Shown: piece after piece, positions 36,106 through 45,846 of the stretch
How positions within the stretch are numbered: the first letter of the stretch is position 1
How the letters are laid out: the number at the start of each line of letters is the position of its first letter
NCBI GenBank assembly: GCA_949298575.1
Contig: CASFXH010000014.1
Span: 1 to 54,084, forward strand
Length of the DNA stretch: 54,084 nt
Direction of reading: 5' to 3'
Source: an uncultured Parabacteroides sp.
GTDB lineage: Bacteria; Bacteroidota; Bacteroidia; Bacteroidales; Tannerellaceae
Position numbers and translations under genes: made by a program
Notes under the pieces: generated by a model
Database searches by the model: none
What the model was told of the DNA's origin: nothing
What the model saw: the letters and a program-made list of their open reading frames with translations, nothing else

Positions 36106-37422
36106 TTAACGCCCGATGCAATGGTAAATCATGCCCGCCTCTTCCAGCTCCGCCTTGTCGTAGATGTTACGCCCATCGAGCACTAAGGGATATTTCATCA
36201 GCTTTTTGATCGCGGCCCACGAAGGCATCCGGAACTCTTTCCATTCCGTCACGACCAGCAAGGCGTCCGCGTAGATTACCGTCTCGTAAATATCTTGCCC
36301 ATAACTGATCTCATTCTCTTGGAAACGTCTTCGCGCCTCGTTCATGGCTACCGGGTCGTAGGCCACCACGTGGCATCCGGCCTCACGCAAAAGACGGATC
36401 AGGACGAGCGAGGGCGCCTCGCGCATATCGTCGGTCTCCGGCTTGAAAGCCAATCCCCAAAGAGCCACCCGGCGTCCCGCCAGATTCCCCCCGTAATAAT
36501 GGGATAATTTATGGAACAAGATGGATTTCTGCGCCTCGTTGACCTCCTCGACCGCCCGCAAGATACGCATGGGGCAATGCTGGTCATCAGCGGTTTTCAC
36601 CAAGGCTTTCACGTCTTTCGGGAAACAAGAGCCCCCATAGCCACACCCTGGATAAAGGAAACGGCTCCCGATCCGGGCGTCGGTCCCGATCCCTTTGCGC
36701 ACCATGTTGACATCGGCACCGACCCGCTCGCACAAGTTCGCGATCTCGTTCATGAAGCTAATGCGGGTAGCCAGCATCGCGTTCGCGGCATATTTCGTCA
36801 TCTCCGCCGAGGGGACATCCATGAAGATCACCCGGAAATTATTCAACAAGAAAGGGCGATAGAGCTTCGCCATCAGCTTGCGCGCCCGTTCCGACTCCAC
36901 GCCGACCACGACCCGGTCGGGGCTCATGAAATCCTTAATGGCCGCGCCTTCTTTCAGGAACTCCGGATTGGAGGCGATATCGAAATCGATCGAGACCCCT
37001 CTCCGGGCTTGCTCCTCTTGGATCGCACGCTTGATTTTCTGGGCCGTCCCCACGGGGACCGTGCTTTTCGTAACCACCAAGAGATAACGGTTCATCAAGC
37101 GCCCCACTTCACGGGCCACTTCGAGCACATAGCTCAAGTCCGCGCTCCCGTCCTCGTCTGGCGGGGTTCCCACGGCGCAAAACAGGACTTCCACCTTATC
37201 CAAGCACTCGCTCAAATCCGTCGAGAAAAGCAAACGGCCCGCCAACATGTTCCGGTTCACCATCTCGTCAAGCCCTGGCTCATAGATCGGCATGATGCCT
37301 TTCCGCAAATCCTCAATTTTTTTCCGGTTGACATCTACGCAAAACACTTCCGTGCCCATCTCCGCGAAACAAGTCCCCGTCACCAGGCCCACATAGCCCG
37401 TGCCCACAATCGCGATCTTCAT
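36106..37422 (-). CDS. ugd: UDP-glucose 6-dehydrogenase
   Basis: This 438-residue NAD-dependent enzyme oxidises UDP-glucose to UDP-glucuronate, a precursor for surface polysaccharides. It has the Rossmann start MKIAIVGTGYVGLVTGTCFAEMG, the conserved KSTVPVGT segment and the catalytic cysteine Cys266 in YGGSCFPKD. Domain order and length are standard. It is expressed alone, near the GDP-fucose genes, consistent with a surface-glycan precursor region. Confidence 0.95.
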   Translation of the reverse strand: MKIAIVGTGYVGLVTGTCFAEMGTEVFCVDVNRKKIEDLRKGIMPIYEPGLDEMVNRNMLAGRLLFSTDLSECLDKVEVLFCAVGTPPDEDGSADLSYVLEVAREVGRLMNRYLLVVTKSTVPVGTAQKIKRAIQEEQARRGVSIDFDIASNPEFLKEGAAIKDFMSPDRVVVGVESERARKLMAKLYRPFLLNNFRVIFMDVPSAEMTKYAANAMLATRISFMNEIANLCERVGADVNMVRKGIGTDARIGSRFLYPGCGYGGSCFPKDVKALVKTADDQHCPMRILRAVEEVNEAQKSILFHKLSHYYGGNLAGRRVALWGLAFKPETDDMREAPSLVLIRLLREAGCHVVAYDPVAMNEARRRFQENEISYGQDIYETVIYADALLVVTEWKEFRMPSWAAIKKLMKYPLVLDGRNIYDKAELEEAGMIYHCIGR

Positions 37423-37455
37423 ATCTTTCTCGTATTTCTTCTTTTCATTACCCCG

Positions 37456-37463
37456 CGAATTTA
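37456..37463 (-). promoter_or_regulatory. -7 box for ugd
   Basis: The minus strand reads TAAATTCG followed by CGGG, about 34 bases before the ATG. Confidence 0.55.
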
Positions 37464-37485
37464 ACCATAATTCGCCTGACTTTTC

Positions 37486-39942
37486 TCAAGAGTCCAAGCG
37501 AAAGATCAATAAGGAAATCGATTGGGGAGGGAAGCGATAGACCCGAGGCTCGGCGGATGGGAAAGACACGCGTTCCAAGCGAGGGATGATACGCTCCGGC
37601 TCGTCAAACGTGTTCCGATCTTCCGGATCGCCCGACAAGGTCCAGATCTCCACCTCGTCCGAAACCTCCAGACCATTCAACCACAAGGCGGTCCGCTCCT
37701 CGTGAAAGGTCGTGTTCACCACTTTCAAGTAGAGCGAGCGTTTCGCTTGGTCAAGCGTAGCTACCGAGACCAACGAGGGTAAGGAAGGCAACGCGACCTC
37801 ATACCACAACTCTCCATCCACATAACAACGCACCCACTCCTTCTCGCAAACCAAGCGGAGCGTATACCAACGATCATTCTCAAACGGGAAAGGCCGCGAG
37901 GCGGCCAGCGTATCCTTGACTTCTCCCGCTTGGTGGAAGAGCTCGCATTGACCGGTGCCAATATTCAAACCAATATAATCGGCCTCGCTCCCACTTTTCC
38001 CATTATCCCGCAAGCGTAATTGCGCTTGTCCGCTTCCTTTCGTCCGGCGGAGACGCAAGGAAAAATCAAGATCATAAGTCGACGTATCCCCTAAAAGCGC
38101 TTGATTCCATTGATTCTTGACAGGGTGAAGGTTCGAGCCTTCCCGTGTCCAAGCTCCGCGAATAATCTCGATCGAGTCGAGCGGCTGGCCATCGAGCGTG
38201 ATAGACTCGAAATCATAACTATCATCAAACAAATAAAGACCCGCCCGCCCGGGATAGATCTGGGGGCGTGCGTAAGTCTTGACCTCCGAGCGCAACAACT
38301 CATCCCCCCGATGGTTCGCGAAAAGCTTCCATAAATAATAGGAAGGAGAACCGATCACCTCATGCCCGCGAAACTGAATCAAGGGGCAACGAGTTTGCTC
38401 GAAATCCGCGTTCCCTAGCACAGGCGAAAAGCCCACGCGGCGCACGACATCGGGATTCTTCTCCAGGCCAATCAAAAAACAAGCTTCCGAGATGGCCGCG
38501 CGCAAGGTAGCTCCCGTAGAATCACGCGTCCCCATCTCGCCAATGAAAACCATGGGCGCACGCCGGGAATAATGATCCGGATGGAAACGATCCGCCTCGG
38601 AGGTAAAAAAGCGCGCGTTCGAATAATAATGCGTATCCACCCAATCGCCCCGCAATTGACGAGAGACCGGCGCGCTACTGATCACCGTAATTTCCGGATA
38701 AGCCTCGTTGATGGCCTTCTTGAAAAGCTGGAAACGCCGGTTGTATTCATATCCATAATTTTCGCTCCCGATCGACACGTATTTCAAGTGGAACGACTCG
38801 GGATGGCCTCGCTCGGCACGCGCCTGCCCCAAGAGGGAATCGGGAGGCTCGTTCGCGTAGGCGATGGCATCAAGCGCGTCGGACACCAGCTTATTCATTT
38901 GGGTGATATCCTCATAACGGGGGCGTCGGATTTGGCTCGTCACGCCACTATGGACAACATAAATCGGCTCGGCGCCCAAATCCTCGCACAACTGGAGGTA
39001 CTCGTGATAACCCATCCCGTTGGAAGAGCCATAAGCCCAAACATTCCAGAAATGCTTACGCGTCGATATGTCGCCTATCGTCTCCCGCCAGAGGGGATAA
39101 GTCCCGGCCGTATATCCTTCCACGAAGGCGCCCCCCGGGAAACGAATGAAACTCGGACGCAACGAATCGATCCACGCGGCCAAATCCGGACGCACCCCGT
39201 TCGTCCGCCCTTTCCAAGTCTCCTCGGGGAAAAGCGAGACCACGTCGAGCCAATACAAGCAAACGGAATCGGACGAGAACGTCAAAGTTCCCCGAGCGAT
39301 ATCCCCTTCCGCAGTCAAAGTACACGTATAACGCCTCCATTCCGCGGAAGGCTGGAACTCAAACGTCTCGCTCATGGGACGAAGCGCCGCGGAATCGCGC
39401 AAGCCCACCCGCACCAAGGGGCTCCATCCCGTTCCTTTCGCGAAGAAAGACAAGCGATAACGCGCTCCCGCCCGTAAAGGAATCCCCGCATATCCCTCGG
39501 CCACGGCTCCCGCACGAGAAGATCCGTTCGAGACTAATAAGGAACGCCGGTTCTTATCGTTGATCAACTCTTTCGTATCCAACCAAAGCCACGTATCGGG
39601 GAGGGCGCGCCATCCAGGGATCGAGTCGGCTGGCAAAAACGGGATCCGCCAACCATTGGGCGTGCGTAATTGGTTCGTGCGCACGTCATAGGGACAATTC
39701 AAGGGAGGGACTCCATCCTCGAAACTCCGGTTTTGGATCAACTCGGCGTAAAGCCCACCCTCCACGCCATGGTTGATCTCCTCGAGCGTCAAGCCATAAA
39801 GCTCGGGATTCACGGGGGTGGTCGATAGCTCTCCATCGATCGTAATCTCGGAGGTCGGCGGCAACTCCGGTTGGCAAGCCAAGAGAAAGCTCACGCATCC
39901 CATCAAACTCACCCATAAACGCCAAAAGCCAAACCCTTTCAC
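37486..39942 (-). CDS. GH51-type alpha-L-arabinofuranosidase lipoprotein
   Basis: This 818-residue lipoprotein (lipobox LLAC, Cys23) matches GH51 arabinofuranosidases that release arabinose from plant or host glycans. A carbohydrate-binding-like sandwich (about 120-240) precedes the barrel. IRFPGGAFVEGYTAG marks the barrel start, Glu394 in VSIGSENYGYE is the likely acid/base and Glu469 in FIGEMGTRDS the likely nucleophile. The C-terminal half adds a laminin-G/concanavalin-like layer. The start is GTG at 39942, preceded by AAGGAGAAGAAGAA; longer readings run through the promoter and into queD on the other strand. Confidence 0.88.
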   Translation of the reverse strand: MKGFGFWRLWVSLMGCVSFLLACQPELPPTSEITIDGELSTTPVNPELYGLTLEEINHGVEGGLYAELIQNRSFEDGVPPLNCPYDVRTNQLRTPNGWRIPFLPADSIPGWRALPDTWLWLDTKELINDKNRRSLLVSNGSSRAGAVAEGYAGIPLRAGARYRLSFFAKGTGWSPLVRVGLRDSAALRPMSETFEFQPSAEWRRYTCTLTAEGDIARGTLTFSSDSVCLYWLDVVSLFPEETWKGRTNGVRPDLAAWIDSLRPSFIRFPGGAFVEGYTAGTYPLWRETIGDISTRKHFWNVWAYGSSNGMGYHEYLQLCEDLGAEPIYVVHSGVTSQIRRPRYEDITQMNKLVSDALDAIAYANEPPDSLLGQARAERGHPESFHLKYVSIGSENYGYEYNRRFQLFKKAINEAYPEITVISSAPVSRQLRGDWVDTHYYSNARFFTSEADRFHPDHYSRRAPMVFIGEMGTRDSTGATLRAAISEACFLIGLEKNPDVVRRVGFSPVLGNADFEQTRCPLIQFRGHEVIGSPSYYLWKLFANHRGDELLRSEVKTYARPQIYPGRAGLYLFDDSYDFESITLDGQPLDSIEIIRGAWTREGSNLHPVKNQWNQALLGDTSTYDLDFSLRLRRTKGSGQAQLRLRDNGKSGSEADYIGLNIGTGQCELFHQAGEVKDTLAASRPFPFENDRWYTLRLVCEKEWVRCYVDGELWYEVALPSLPSLVSVATLDQAKRSLYLKVVNTTFHEERTALWLNGLEVSDEVEIWTLSGDPEDRNTFDEPERIIPRLERVSFPSAEPRVYRFPPQSISLLIFRLDS

Positions 39943-39971
39943 TTCTTCTTCTCCTTTTTGCAAATCCGGCG

Positions 39972-39979
39972 CGAACTTA
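39972..39979 (-). promoter_or_regulatory. -7 box for the GH51 gene
   Basis: The minus strand reads TAAGTTCG followed by CGCC, 30 bases before the GTG. It lies back-to-back with the queD box. Confidence 0.55.
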
Positions 39980-40002
39980 ATCAAATATTCAGAGATAATC
40001 CG

Positions 40003-40010
40003 TATTTTCG
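40003..40010 (+). promoter_or_regulatory. -7 box for queD-queE
   Basis: TATTTTCG followed by CGCC lies 26 bases before the queD ATG. Confidence 0.55.
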
Positions 40011-40035
40011 CGCCCTGTCGATCTAAAAACACGCT

Positions 40036-40368
40036 ATGTATACAGTTATCAAACGTATGGAAATATCGGCCTCGCACCGCTTGAGCCTTTCTTATCCCAG
40101 CAAATGCGAAAACTTGCATGGGCACAATTGGATCATTACCGTCTATTGCCAAGCACGCACGCTGAACGCCGACGGAATGGTCGTCGATTTCACCTTGATC
40201 AAGGAAAAGATCAAGAAAGCGCTCGACCATCAAAATCTCAACGACATCCTCCCCTTCAATCCCACCGCGGAAAACATCGCAAAATGGGTCTGCGACCAGA
40301 TCCCCACCTGCGTGCGCGTCGAAGTCCAAGAATCGGAAAGCAATCGGGCGATCTATGAGAAAGATTAA
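40036..40368 (+). CDS. queD: 6-carboxy-5,6,7,8-tetrahydropterin synthase
   Basis: This 110-residue enzyme of queuosine biosynthesis converts dihydroneopterin triphosphate to 6-carboxytetrahydropterin. Zinc histidines are seen in ISASHRLSL and CENLHGHNW, and the family end VRVEVQESESNRAIYE is intact. It overlaps queE by 14 bases, indicating a two-gene operon. Confidence 0.95.
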   Translation: MYTVIKRMEISASHRLSLSYPSKCENLHGHNWIITVYCQARTLNADGMVVDFTLIKEKIKKALDHQNLNDILPFNPTAENIAKWVCDQIPTCVRVEVQESESNRAIYEKD

Positions 40369-40900
40369 CGAAATCTTCTATAGCTTGCAAGGCGAGGGCG
40401 CACATGCAGGCACGCCTTCCATTTTCATCCGTTTCTCGGGATGCAACCTACGATGCGCATTTTGCGACACGCGGCATGAAGAAGGCACTTGGATGACAGA
40501 CGAGGAGATCCTCGGCTCGATCAGCCCATACCCCACCCCTCACGTGATCCTCACGGGTGGCGAGCCGGCACTCTCGATCGACAAAGAGTTGATCGACCTC
40601 CTACACAAAGCCGGGAAACACGTCTCGATCGAGACCAACGGAACGCGCTCACTTCCCCAAGGAATCGATTGGATCACTTGCTCGCCCAAGGAGGGGGCGC
40701 CCGTGGTGTTACCGCGAGCCGACGAAATCAAGGTGGTCTACGTGGAACAAGACGTCGAGCGCTACCGCAAGATTCCCGCCTCGCTCTATTTCTTACAACC
40801 CTGCTCGCGAAAGAACACGCACGAGGTCATCGACTATATCCTCACGCATCCCTGGTGGCGCCTCAGCTTACAAACGCATAAATACATCGACATTCCTTAA
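40355..40900 (+). CDS. queE: 7-carboxy-7-deazaguanine synthase
   Basis: This 181-residue radical SAM enzyme rearranges carboxytetrahydropterin to 7-carboxy-7-deazaguanine, the step after QueD. It begins with the typical INEIFYSLQGEGAHAGTPSIFIRF and has the iron-sulfur motif CNLRCAFCDT. HVILTGGEPAL is the usual glycine-rich SAM region. The length is at the short end of the family, as is common in Bacteroidota. Confidence 0.95.
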   Translation: MRKINEIFYSLQGEGAHAGTPSIFIRFSGCNLRCAFCDTRHEEGTWMTDEEILGSISPYPTPHVILTGGEPALSIDKELIDLLHKAGKHVSIETNGTRSLPQGIDWITCSPKEGAPVVLPRADEIKVVYVEQDVERYRKIPASLYFLQPCSRKNTHEVIDYILTHPWWRLSLQTHKYIDIP

Positions 40901-40917
40901 CATACTGGAGACGGTGA

Positions 40918-42276
40918 TCAAGATAAGTAGCGGAGCTCCATACCCCGCACCTCCTCGTTCAGGTGCCCGTTCGCATAAACCGTCTGCCCATTGACGAAGG
41001 TGTGCACCACCCGGTGATGGAAAACATACCCCTCGAAAGGCGACCATCCGCAGCGGTAAAGGATATTCTCTTTCGACACGCACCACGCCGCATCGGGATC
41101 CACGAGAACCAAGTCAGCGTAATACCCCGGGCGGATAAAGCCGCGCCGGTCTATACGATACAAACGCGCCGGATCGTGCGCCATTTTCGAGACCACCTTC
41201 TCGTACGTGAAATACCCTTTCCGCACCATCTCGAGCATCGCCACGAGCGAATGTTGGATCAACGGCCCTCCGGAAGCAGCGCTGAGACAAGTTCCCTCCT
41301 TCTCCGCCAAGAGATGGGGAGCGTGGTCAGTGGCCACGATATCGAGCCGGTTATCGTTGAGCGCCTCGCGAAGAGCCTGTCGGTCGGCGCGCGTCTTGAT
41401 GGCGGGATTCCACTTGACACGGTTCCCAAACGTAGCGTAATCCTCCTCCTTGAACCAGAGGTGATGGACGCAGACTTCGGCCGTGATACGCTTCTCCTCC
41501 AAGGAGGTAGAGGCGTCAAGCAAATCCATCTCGCGGGCGGTCGAGAGGTGCAAGAGATGCAGACGGGCTCCCGTCCGGAGGGCCAGCTCCACCGCACGCA
41601 AGGAGCTTGCGTAACAAGCCTCCGCGGAACGGATCTTGGCGTGGAACGTCGCATCGAGCGCCTCCCGCCCGTATTTTTGGCTATAATAAGCCACATTTCT
41701 TTGGATGATCTCGTTGCTCTCAGCGTGGACCGCGATCAGGAGCCCCCATTCACGGAAGATCCGTTCAAGCGTCAAAGGGTCGTCCACCAGCAAGTCACCT
41801 GTCGAAGAACCGAGGAAAAGCTTCAACCCGGGGATACGTTTCGCGAGCTCCCTCGCCCGCGCGATCTCGTCCCAATTCTGGTTCGTTCCCCCGAAGAAGA
41901 ACGAGTAGTTAATCCGCGACGTGCGTGCCGCCCGCTCAAATTTCGCCTCGAGCGCCTCAATGGTCGTGGTCGGAGGGATCGTGTTGGGCATATCCATAAA
42001 GGAGGTGACGCCCCCCGCTGCCGCTGCTCGCGTCTCGCTCTCGATGGTCGCTTTCCAGGGGAAACCCGGATCGCGGAAATGCACCTGATCGTCAATCACG
42101 CCAGGAAGGAGGAGCAAGCCGTGTGCATTGATCACCGCTTGCCTAGGCTCAAGCCATTCGGAGGAGAAAGGACCTTCCGCAAGACGTGCGATCTTGCTCC
42201 CCTCGATCAAGACCGATCCCCACATGCGACGCCCCTCGTTCAGGATCGTCGCATCTTTTATCCATAATCCACTCAT
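40918..42276 (-). CDS. pyrC: Dihydroorotase (amidohydrolase)
   Basis: This 452-residue amidohydrolase interconverts carbamoyl-aspartate and dihydroorotate in pyrimidine synthesis. The metal motif GVIDDQVHFRDPGF, the GLKLFLGSSTG region with the likely carbamylated lysine, and the ATDHAPH aspartate motif are all present, matching class I dihydroorotases. It starts two bases after the glycosyltransferase gene, so the two form an operon of unrelated roles. A hydantoinase-like function is less likely. Confidence 0.88.
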   Translation of the reverse strand: MSGLWIKDATILNEGRRMWGSVLIEGSKIARLAEGPFSSEWLEPRQAVINAHGLLLLPGVIDDQVHFRDPGFPWKATIESETRAAAAGGVTSFMDMPNTIPPTTTIEALEAKFERAARTSRINYSFFFGGTNQNWDEIARARELAKRIPGLKLFLGSSTGDLLVDDPLTLERIFREWGLLIAVHAESNEIIQRNVAYYSQKYGREALDATFHAKIRSAEACYASSLRAVELALRTGARLHLLHLSTAREMDLLDASTSLEEKRITAEVCVHHLWFKEEDYATFGNRVKWNPAIKTRADRQALREALNDNRLDIVATDHAPHLLAEKEGTCLSAASGGPLIQHSLVAMLEMVRKGYFTYEKVVSKMAHDPARLYRIDRRGFIRPGYYADLVLVDPDAAWCVSKENILYRCGWSPFEGYVFHHRVVHTFVNGQTVYANGHLNEEVRGMELRYLS

Positions 42277-42278
42277 CG

Positions 42279-43022
42279 TCAGTTATTTTTTTTATGAGGA
42301 TATTTCCTGAAAAAGCTCCACCATTTCAAGCGTAAGACCCCGAAAAGCGCCTCCCCGAAAATGGAGGAGTTCATCTTCGAGACACCTAGCACACGATTCA
42401 CGAAGACGATGGGCACCTCCACGATGCGGAAGCCACACTTGTAGGCCGTGAATTTCATCTCCACCTGGAAAGCGTAACCCTTGAAATGGATCTTGTCGAG
42501 CTCGATCGTCTCGAGCACCTCGCGTCGGTAGCACTTGAAACCCGCCGTCGTGTCGCGCACGTCCATCCCCGTCACAATGCGAACATAGACCGAAGCGAAA
42601 TACGACATCAAGACGCGTCCGAGAGGCCAGTTGACCACGTTCACGCCATTACAATAACGTGAACCCACAGCAACGTCGGCTCCTCCCGCATGACAAGCCT
42701 CGTAGAGCCGAGGAAGGTCGGCGGGGTTATGGCTGAAATCCGCGTCCATCTCAAAGATATACCCGTAGTCGCGCTCGAGGGCCCATTGGAAGCCGCAGAT
42801 ATAAGCCGTACCCAGCCCGAGCTTCCCTTGGCGCTCCACGAGATGGAGCCGGCCGGGGAATTCCTTCATGAGGCGCTTGACGATAGCCCCCGTCCCATCA
42901 GGCGAACCGTCGTCAATCACCAAAATATCAAACGCCTTCTCCAACCCGAACACCGCACGCGTGATGTGCTCGATGTTCTCTTTCTCATTATATGTGGGAA
43001 TGATCACTATGCTGTCCGACAT
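42279..43022 (-). CDS. Polyprenol monophosphomannose synthase-like glycosyltransferase
   Basis: This 247-residue GT2-family enzyme most resembles dolichol-phosphate-mannose synthase (DPM1 type), which transfers a sugar from a nucleotide sugar to a polyprenyl phosphate on the inner membrane face. Seen are VIIPTYNEKENI, DILVIDDGSPDGT, FEMDADFSHNP (DxD-like metal site) and TTAGFKCYRREVLE. There is no C-terminal membrane domain, as in the soluble DPM1 type. The sugar donor is not proven. Confidence 0.9.
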   Translation of the reverse strand: MSDSIVIIPTYNEKENIEHITRAVFGLEKAFDILVIDDGSPDGTGAIVKRLMKEFPGRLHLVERQGKLGLGTAYICGFQWALERDYGYIFEMDADFSHNPADLPRLYEACHAGGADVAVGSRYCNGVNVVNWPLGRVLMSYFASVYVRIVTGMDVRDTTAGFKCYRREVLETIELDKIHFKGYAFQVEMKFTAYKCGFRIVEVPIVFVNRVLGVSKMNSSIFGEALFGVLRLKWWSFFRKYPHKKNN

Positions 43023-43069
43023 GATGCTTCGTTTTTTCTGTGTTTAGGAATCCTACCTTTTTCAGGAAG

Positions 43070-43077
43070 CAAAGATA
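43070..43077 (-). promoter_or_regulatory. -7 box of the glycosyltransferase-pyrC operon
   Basis: The minus strand reads TATCTTTG with ATTG 19 bases upstream in the -33 position. Confidence 0.65.
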
Positions 43078-43148
43078 AGGATTCCGCATGAGAAAACAAT
43101 CACTTCTGTCATAGAAAGACCGGCGGGAAGTCTATCCGCAAAGCGTGG

Positions 43149-43256
43149 CTATTCGCAGGAAACTAACTTGCGCAGGCTCCCGGTGCCAAGCGCACCATAT
43201 TTAGCGTTCAATACCGTTTCGGCATCAATCAGTTTGCTTGTATCAATCTTTCTCAT
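43149..43256 (-). pseudogene. Possible remnant of a HigA/XRE-type antitoxin N-terminus
   Basis: A 35-codon reading frame, MRKIDTSKLIDAETVLNAKY then GALGTGSLRKLVSCE, resembles the N-terminal lead of Bacteroidota helix-turn-helix antitoxin-like regulators (the KYGxxGT pattern). It stops before any helix-turn-helix, and no continuation was found in other frames. The rest of the 43023-43383 interval shows no gene apart from the promoter at 43070. Confidence 0.25.
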
Positions 43257-43383
43257 CTCGGATCTATTACGGGAAAGGGATTGGGCTCCAGCATAAGCTA
43301 CCCAAGCTTGAAGAAAAAGCAACAAACTTATATCAGGAATCCAAGACTATTACCGTCATGAAATCACTAATCATATGCCATGA

Positions 43384-43418
43384 GAAAAAAGGGTGCATCG
43401 CTCATTACGACACACCCT
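43384..43418 (-). terminator. Terminator of the TPR-NfeD-flotillin-phosphorylase operon
   Basis: The minus strand has AGGGTG/CACCCT arms with a 17-base loop, followed by TTTTTT, 27 bases after the phosphorylase stop. Confidence 0.7.
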
Positions 43419-43444
43419 CCTCTATTCCATTAAGCTCCTTGCGT

Positions 43445-44314
43445 TCAGAGGCGATCAAGCACGGTGTCGATCAAGGCTTCCATCGAAGGCTTGTAGTCTG
43501 TATTCATCTCGCCACTCGCCCGGCCTGCGATCACGCAACAAACGGTCATCGCTCGATGGCCCATCAATGCGGCCAAGCCCGCGAACGGAGCGCTCTCCAT
43601 CTCATAATTCGCCACCCGATAGCCCTCGTGCTCGAATTGGGCGAGCCTTTGGTTCAGGTCCTCATCCGCAAGAGACAAACGCACGTGACGCCCTTGCGGA
43701 CCGTAAAATCCATTCGCGGTCAGCGTCACACCCCGAATAAAACGATCGGTAGCGATCCGCTCGACCAGCTCGGGATCGGCGCTCACCACGTAAGGCCTCA
43801 CTCCTTCCACACCCCAATTCACTCGCTTCAGGAAGGCGTCTTCCATCTCCCGGTCGCGCACACGCTCATTTCCTTCATAGAAATAAAGGACCCCATCGAA
43901 ACCAATCGATTTGCTTGCCACCACGTAAGATCCAAGCGAAATATCGGGACACAAGCCCCCCGACGTGCCGATTCGGACCAAGGTAAGCGAACGAGACGAA
44001 GGCTTCACCTTGCGCGTCCGGAAATCCACGTTCGCCAACGCATCAAGCTCGCTCATCACGATGTCGATATTCCCGCAGCCGACCCCATGTGAAAGCACCG
44101 TGATCCGTTTTCCTTGATAGAGCCCCGTGATGGTATGATACTCCCGATTTCGCGCCTCGCACTCGCGACACTCGAATCGGGCCGCCACCCGCTCGACCCG
44201 CTCCGGATCACCCACGAGGATCACCCGATCAGCCAATTGCTCAGGGCGCAAATGGAGATGGAACACGGAACCATCCCCATTGATCACTAACTCAGAAGGA
44301 GGAATCACTCGCAT
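43445..44314 (-). CDS. Uridine phosphorylase-like nucleoside phosphorylase
   Basis: This 289-residue PNP/UDP-family enzyme splits a nucleoside with phosphate into base and ribose-1-phosphate. Phosphate-site motifs VILVGDPERVER and VRIGTSGGL and the C-terminal NYEMESAPFAGLAALMGH ribose-binding motif are present. It is closest to uridine phosphorylase by pattern, though the base specificity is inferred. It lies four bases after the flotillin gene as the last operon member. Confidence 0.9.
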   Translation of the reverse strand: MRVIPPSELVINGDGSVFHLHLRPEQLADRVILVGDPERVERVAARFECRECEARNREYHTITGLYQGKRITVLSHGVGCGNIDIVMSELDALANVDFRTRKVKPSSRSLTLVRIGTSGGLCPDISLGSYVVASKSIGFDGVLYFYEGNERVRDREMEDAFLKRVNWGVEGVRPYVVSADPELVERIATDRFIRGVTLTANGFYGPQGRHVRLSLADEDLNQRLAQFEHEGYRVANYEMESAPFAGLAALMGHRAMTVCCVIAGRASGEMNTDYKPSMEALIDTVLDRL

Positions 44315-44318
44315 AGCC

Positions 44319-45320
44319 TTACTCCTTATTGGGTTTCTGAGGAGTCGCGCCAGGGCGAGCGATCGACTCCCGCATCGTGGTATCGGCCTCGATATTCTTC
44401 ATCCGATAATAATCCATCACGCCCAAGTTGCCCGAGCGGAACGCGTCGGCCATGGCCTTCGGAACCTCCGCCTCGGCCTCGATCACCTTTGCGCGCGCTT
44501 CTTGCGCCTTGGCCTTCATCTCTTGCTCAAGAGCCACGGCCATCGCACGCCGTTCCTCAGCACGGGCCTGAGCGATATTCTTATCCGCTTGAGCCTGATC
44601 CATCTGGAGATATGCGCCGATGTTCTTGCCAATGTCAATATCCGCAATATCGATTGAAAGGATTTCGAAAGCCGTTCCCGCGTCCAATCCTTTGCGAAGA
44701 ACCAGCTTGGAGATCGAGTCCGGATTCTCGAGCACGGATTTGTGCGACTCCGAGGAACCGATGGAAGAGACTATTCCCTCGCCCACACGTGCCAAGACAG
44801 TTTCCTCGCCCGCACCTCCGACCAATTGCTTAATGTTCGCCCGGACCGTTACCCGTGCCTTGGCGATCAGCTGGATACCATCCTTAGCCACAGCTGTGAC
44901 GGGAGGCGTGTTGATCACTTTGGGATTGACCGACATCTGGACAGCCTCAAACACGTCGCGCCCCGCCAAATCAATGGCCGTAGCCATTTGAAAAGGCAAA
45001 TCAATGTTCGCCTTCGAGGCGGAGACCAAGGCGTGTACCACCTTCTCCACATGTCCACCCGCCAAATAATGCGCCTCCAGCTCATCACGGGTCAAAGATT
45101 TCAAACCGGCCTTATGAGCCTCGATCATCGCACGGGTGATGATGTAGGGAGGGACTTTCCGGATCCGCATCAAGAAGAGTTGGATCAAGGAGATGTTCAC
45201 GCCCGACACCTTCGCGGAGATCCACAAAAGGAAGGGCACGTAATAGAAAAAAATCGCCAACAAAAGGATGGCGGCGCCTAACAAGATAAGCGGAAAAAAG
45301 GAAACTGCTTCTATTCCCAT
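44319..45320 (-). CDS. floA: Flotillin-like protein FloA
   Basis: This 333-residue membrane scaffold protein of the FloA (UPF0365) family marks functional membrane microdomains. One N-terminal hydrophobic hairpin (about residues 5-35, [22 protein letters not shown] in part) leads to an SPFH-like domain ([25 protein letters not shown]) and a helical segment rich in Ala, Glu and Gln. An NfeD-type gene directly upstream is the usual partner. Confidence 0.95.
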   Translation of the reverse strand: MGIEAVSFFPLILLGAAILLLAIFFYYVPFLLWISAKVSGVNISLIQLFLMRIRKVPPYIITRAMIEAHKAGLKSLTRDELEAHYLAGGHVEKVVHALVSASKANIDLPFQMATAIDLAGRDVFEAVQMSVNPKVINTPPVTAVAKDGIQLIAKARVTVRANIKQLVGGAGEETVLARVGEGIVSSIGSSESHKSVLENPDSISKLVLRKGLDAGTAFEILSIDIADIDIGKNIGAYLQMDQAQADKNIAQARAEERRAMAVALEQEMKAKAQEARAKVIEAEAEVPKAMADAFRSGNLGVMDYYRMKNIEADTTMRESIARPGATPQKPNKE

Positions 45321-45344
45321 AAATCTATCGTTTAAATGTTAAAA

Positions 45345-45830
45345 CTATGTTTTATCGCTCTCAATAATGGACTTTACGAGTATTTGGCCCGGTTCGATCC
45401 GAAGGATCACGATGGGCGTGCCCTCATCCACGAATCCCTCGCGTGACTTGGCTTCGGCCACGACCTCTCCCACGCGGATCTTTCCGATCGGGGCCAAACG
45501 GGAAAGCGCCACCCCCCGATCGCCCGGTTTCAAACCTAAATCCAAGCAGGAGGCGAGGCGCGAGTCGACATCCGCACGCAAGGCCACCCGACTAAAGGAG
45601 CGCGTACGGAGCATCCAAAAGAAAAGCAAAGCGAAGAGCAAAATCGACCCACCCAACGTGAGATGGCCCACCAGTGAACTCAAGGCATAGGCAAAATACA
45701 AACCTCCCCCGGCGAACAACAACCCGCCGATTCCCGCAAGGGTCACGCCGGGAAACAAGAAGATCTCCGCCAGCCCCAGCACGATAGCCACCAGCATCAA
45801 GAAAATCACAATAATCACATCAAGTAACAT
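45345..45830 (-). CDS. Short NfeD-family membrane protein
   Basis: This 161-residue NfeD1b-like protein has three or four membrane helices in the first 85 residues, then a soluble OB-fold domain (LGLKPGDRGVALSRLAPIGKIRVGE). It has no N-terminal serine protease domain, so it is the short form. NfeD proteins pair with flotillins in membrane organisation. It starts 16 bases after the TPR gene and ends 24 bases before floA. Confidence 0.9.
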   Translation of the reverse strand: MLLDVIIVIFLMLVAIVLGLAEIFLFPGVTLAGIGGLLFAGGGLYFAYALSSLVGHLTLGGSILLFALLFFWMLRTRSFSRVALRADVDSRLASCLDLGLKPGDRGVALSRLAPIGKIRVGEVVAEAKSREGFVDEGTPIVILRIEPGQILVKSIIESDKT

Positions 45831-45846
45831 GCTTCAAGGGATTCGT

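Noticed and set aside
39943-40329. N-terminal extension of the GH51 protein across queD
   Set aside because: It runs through a promoter and the opposite-strand queD gene. The GTG at 39942 has a good ribosome-binding site and is followed by a lipoprotein signal.
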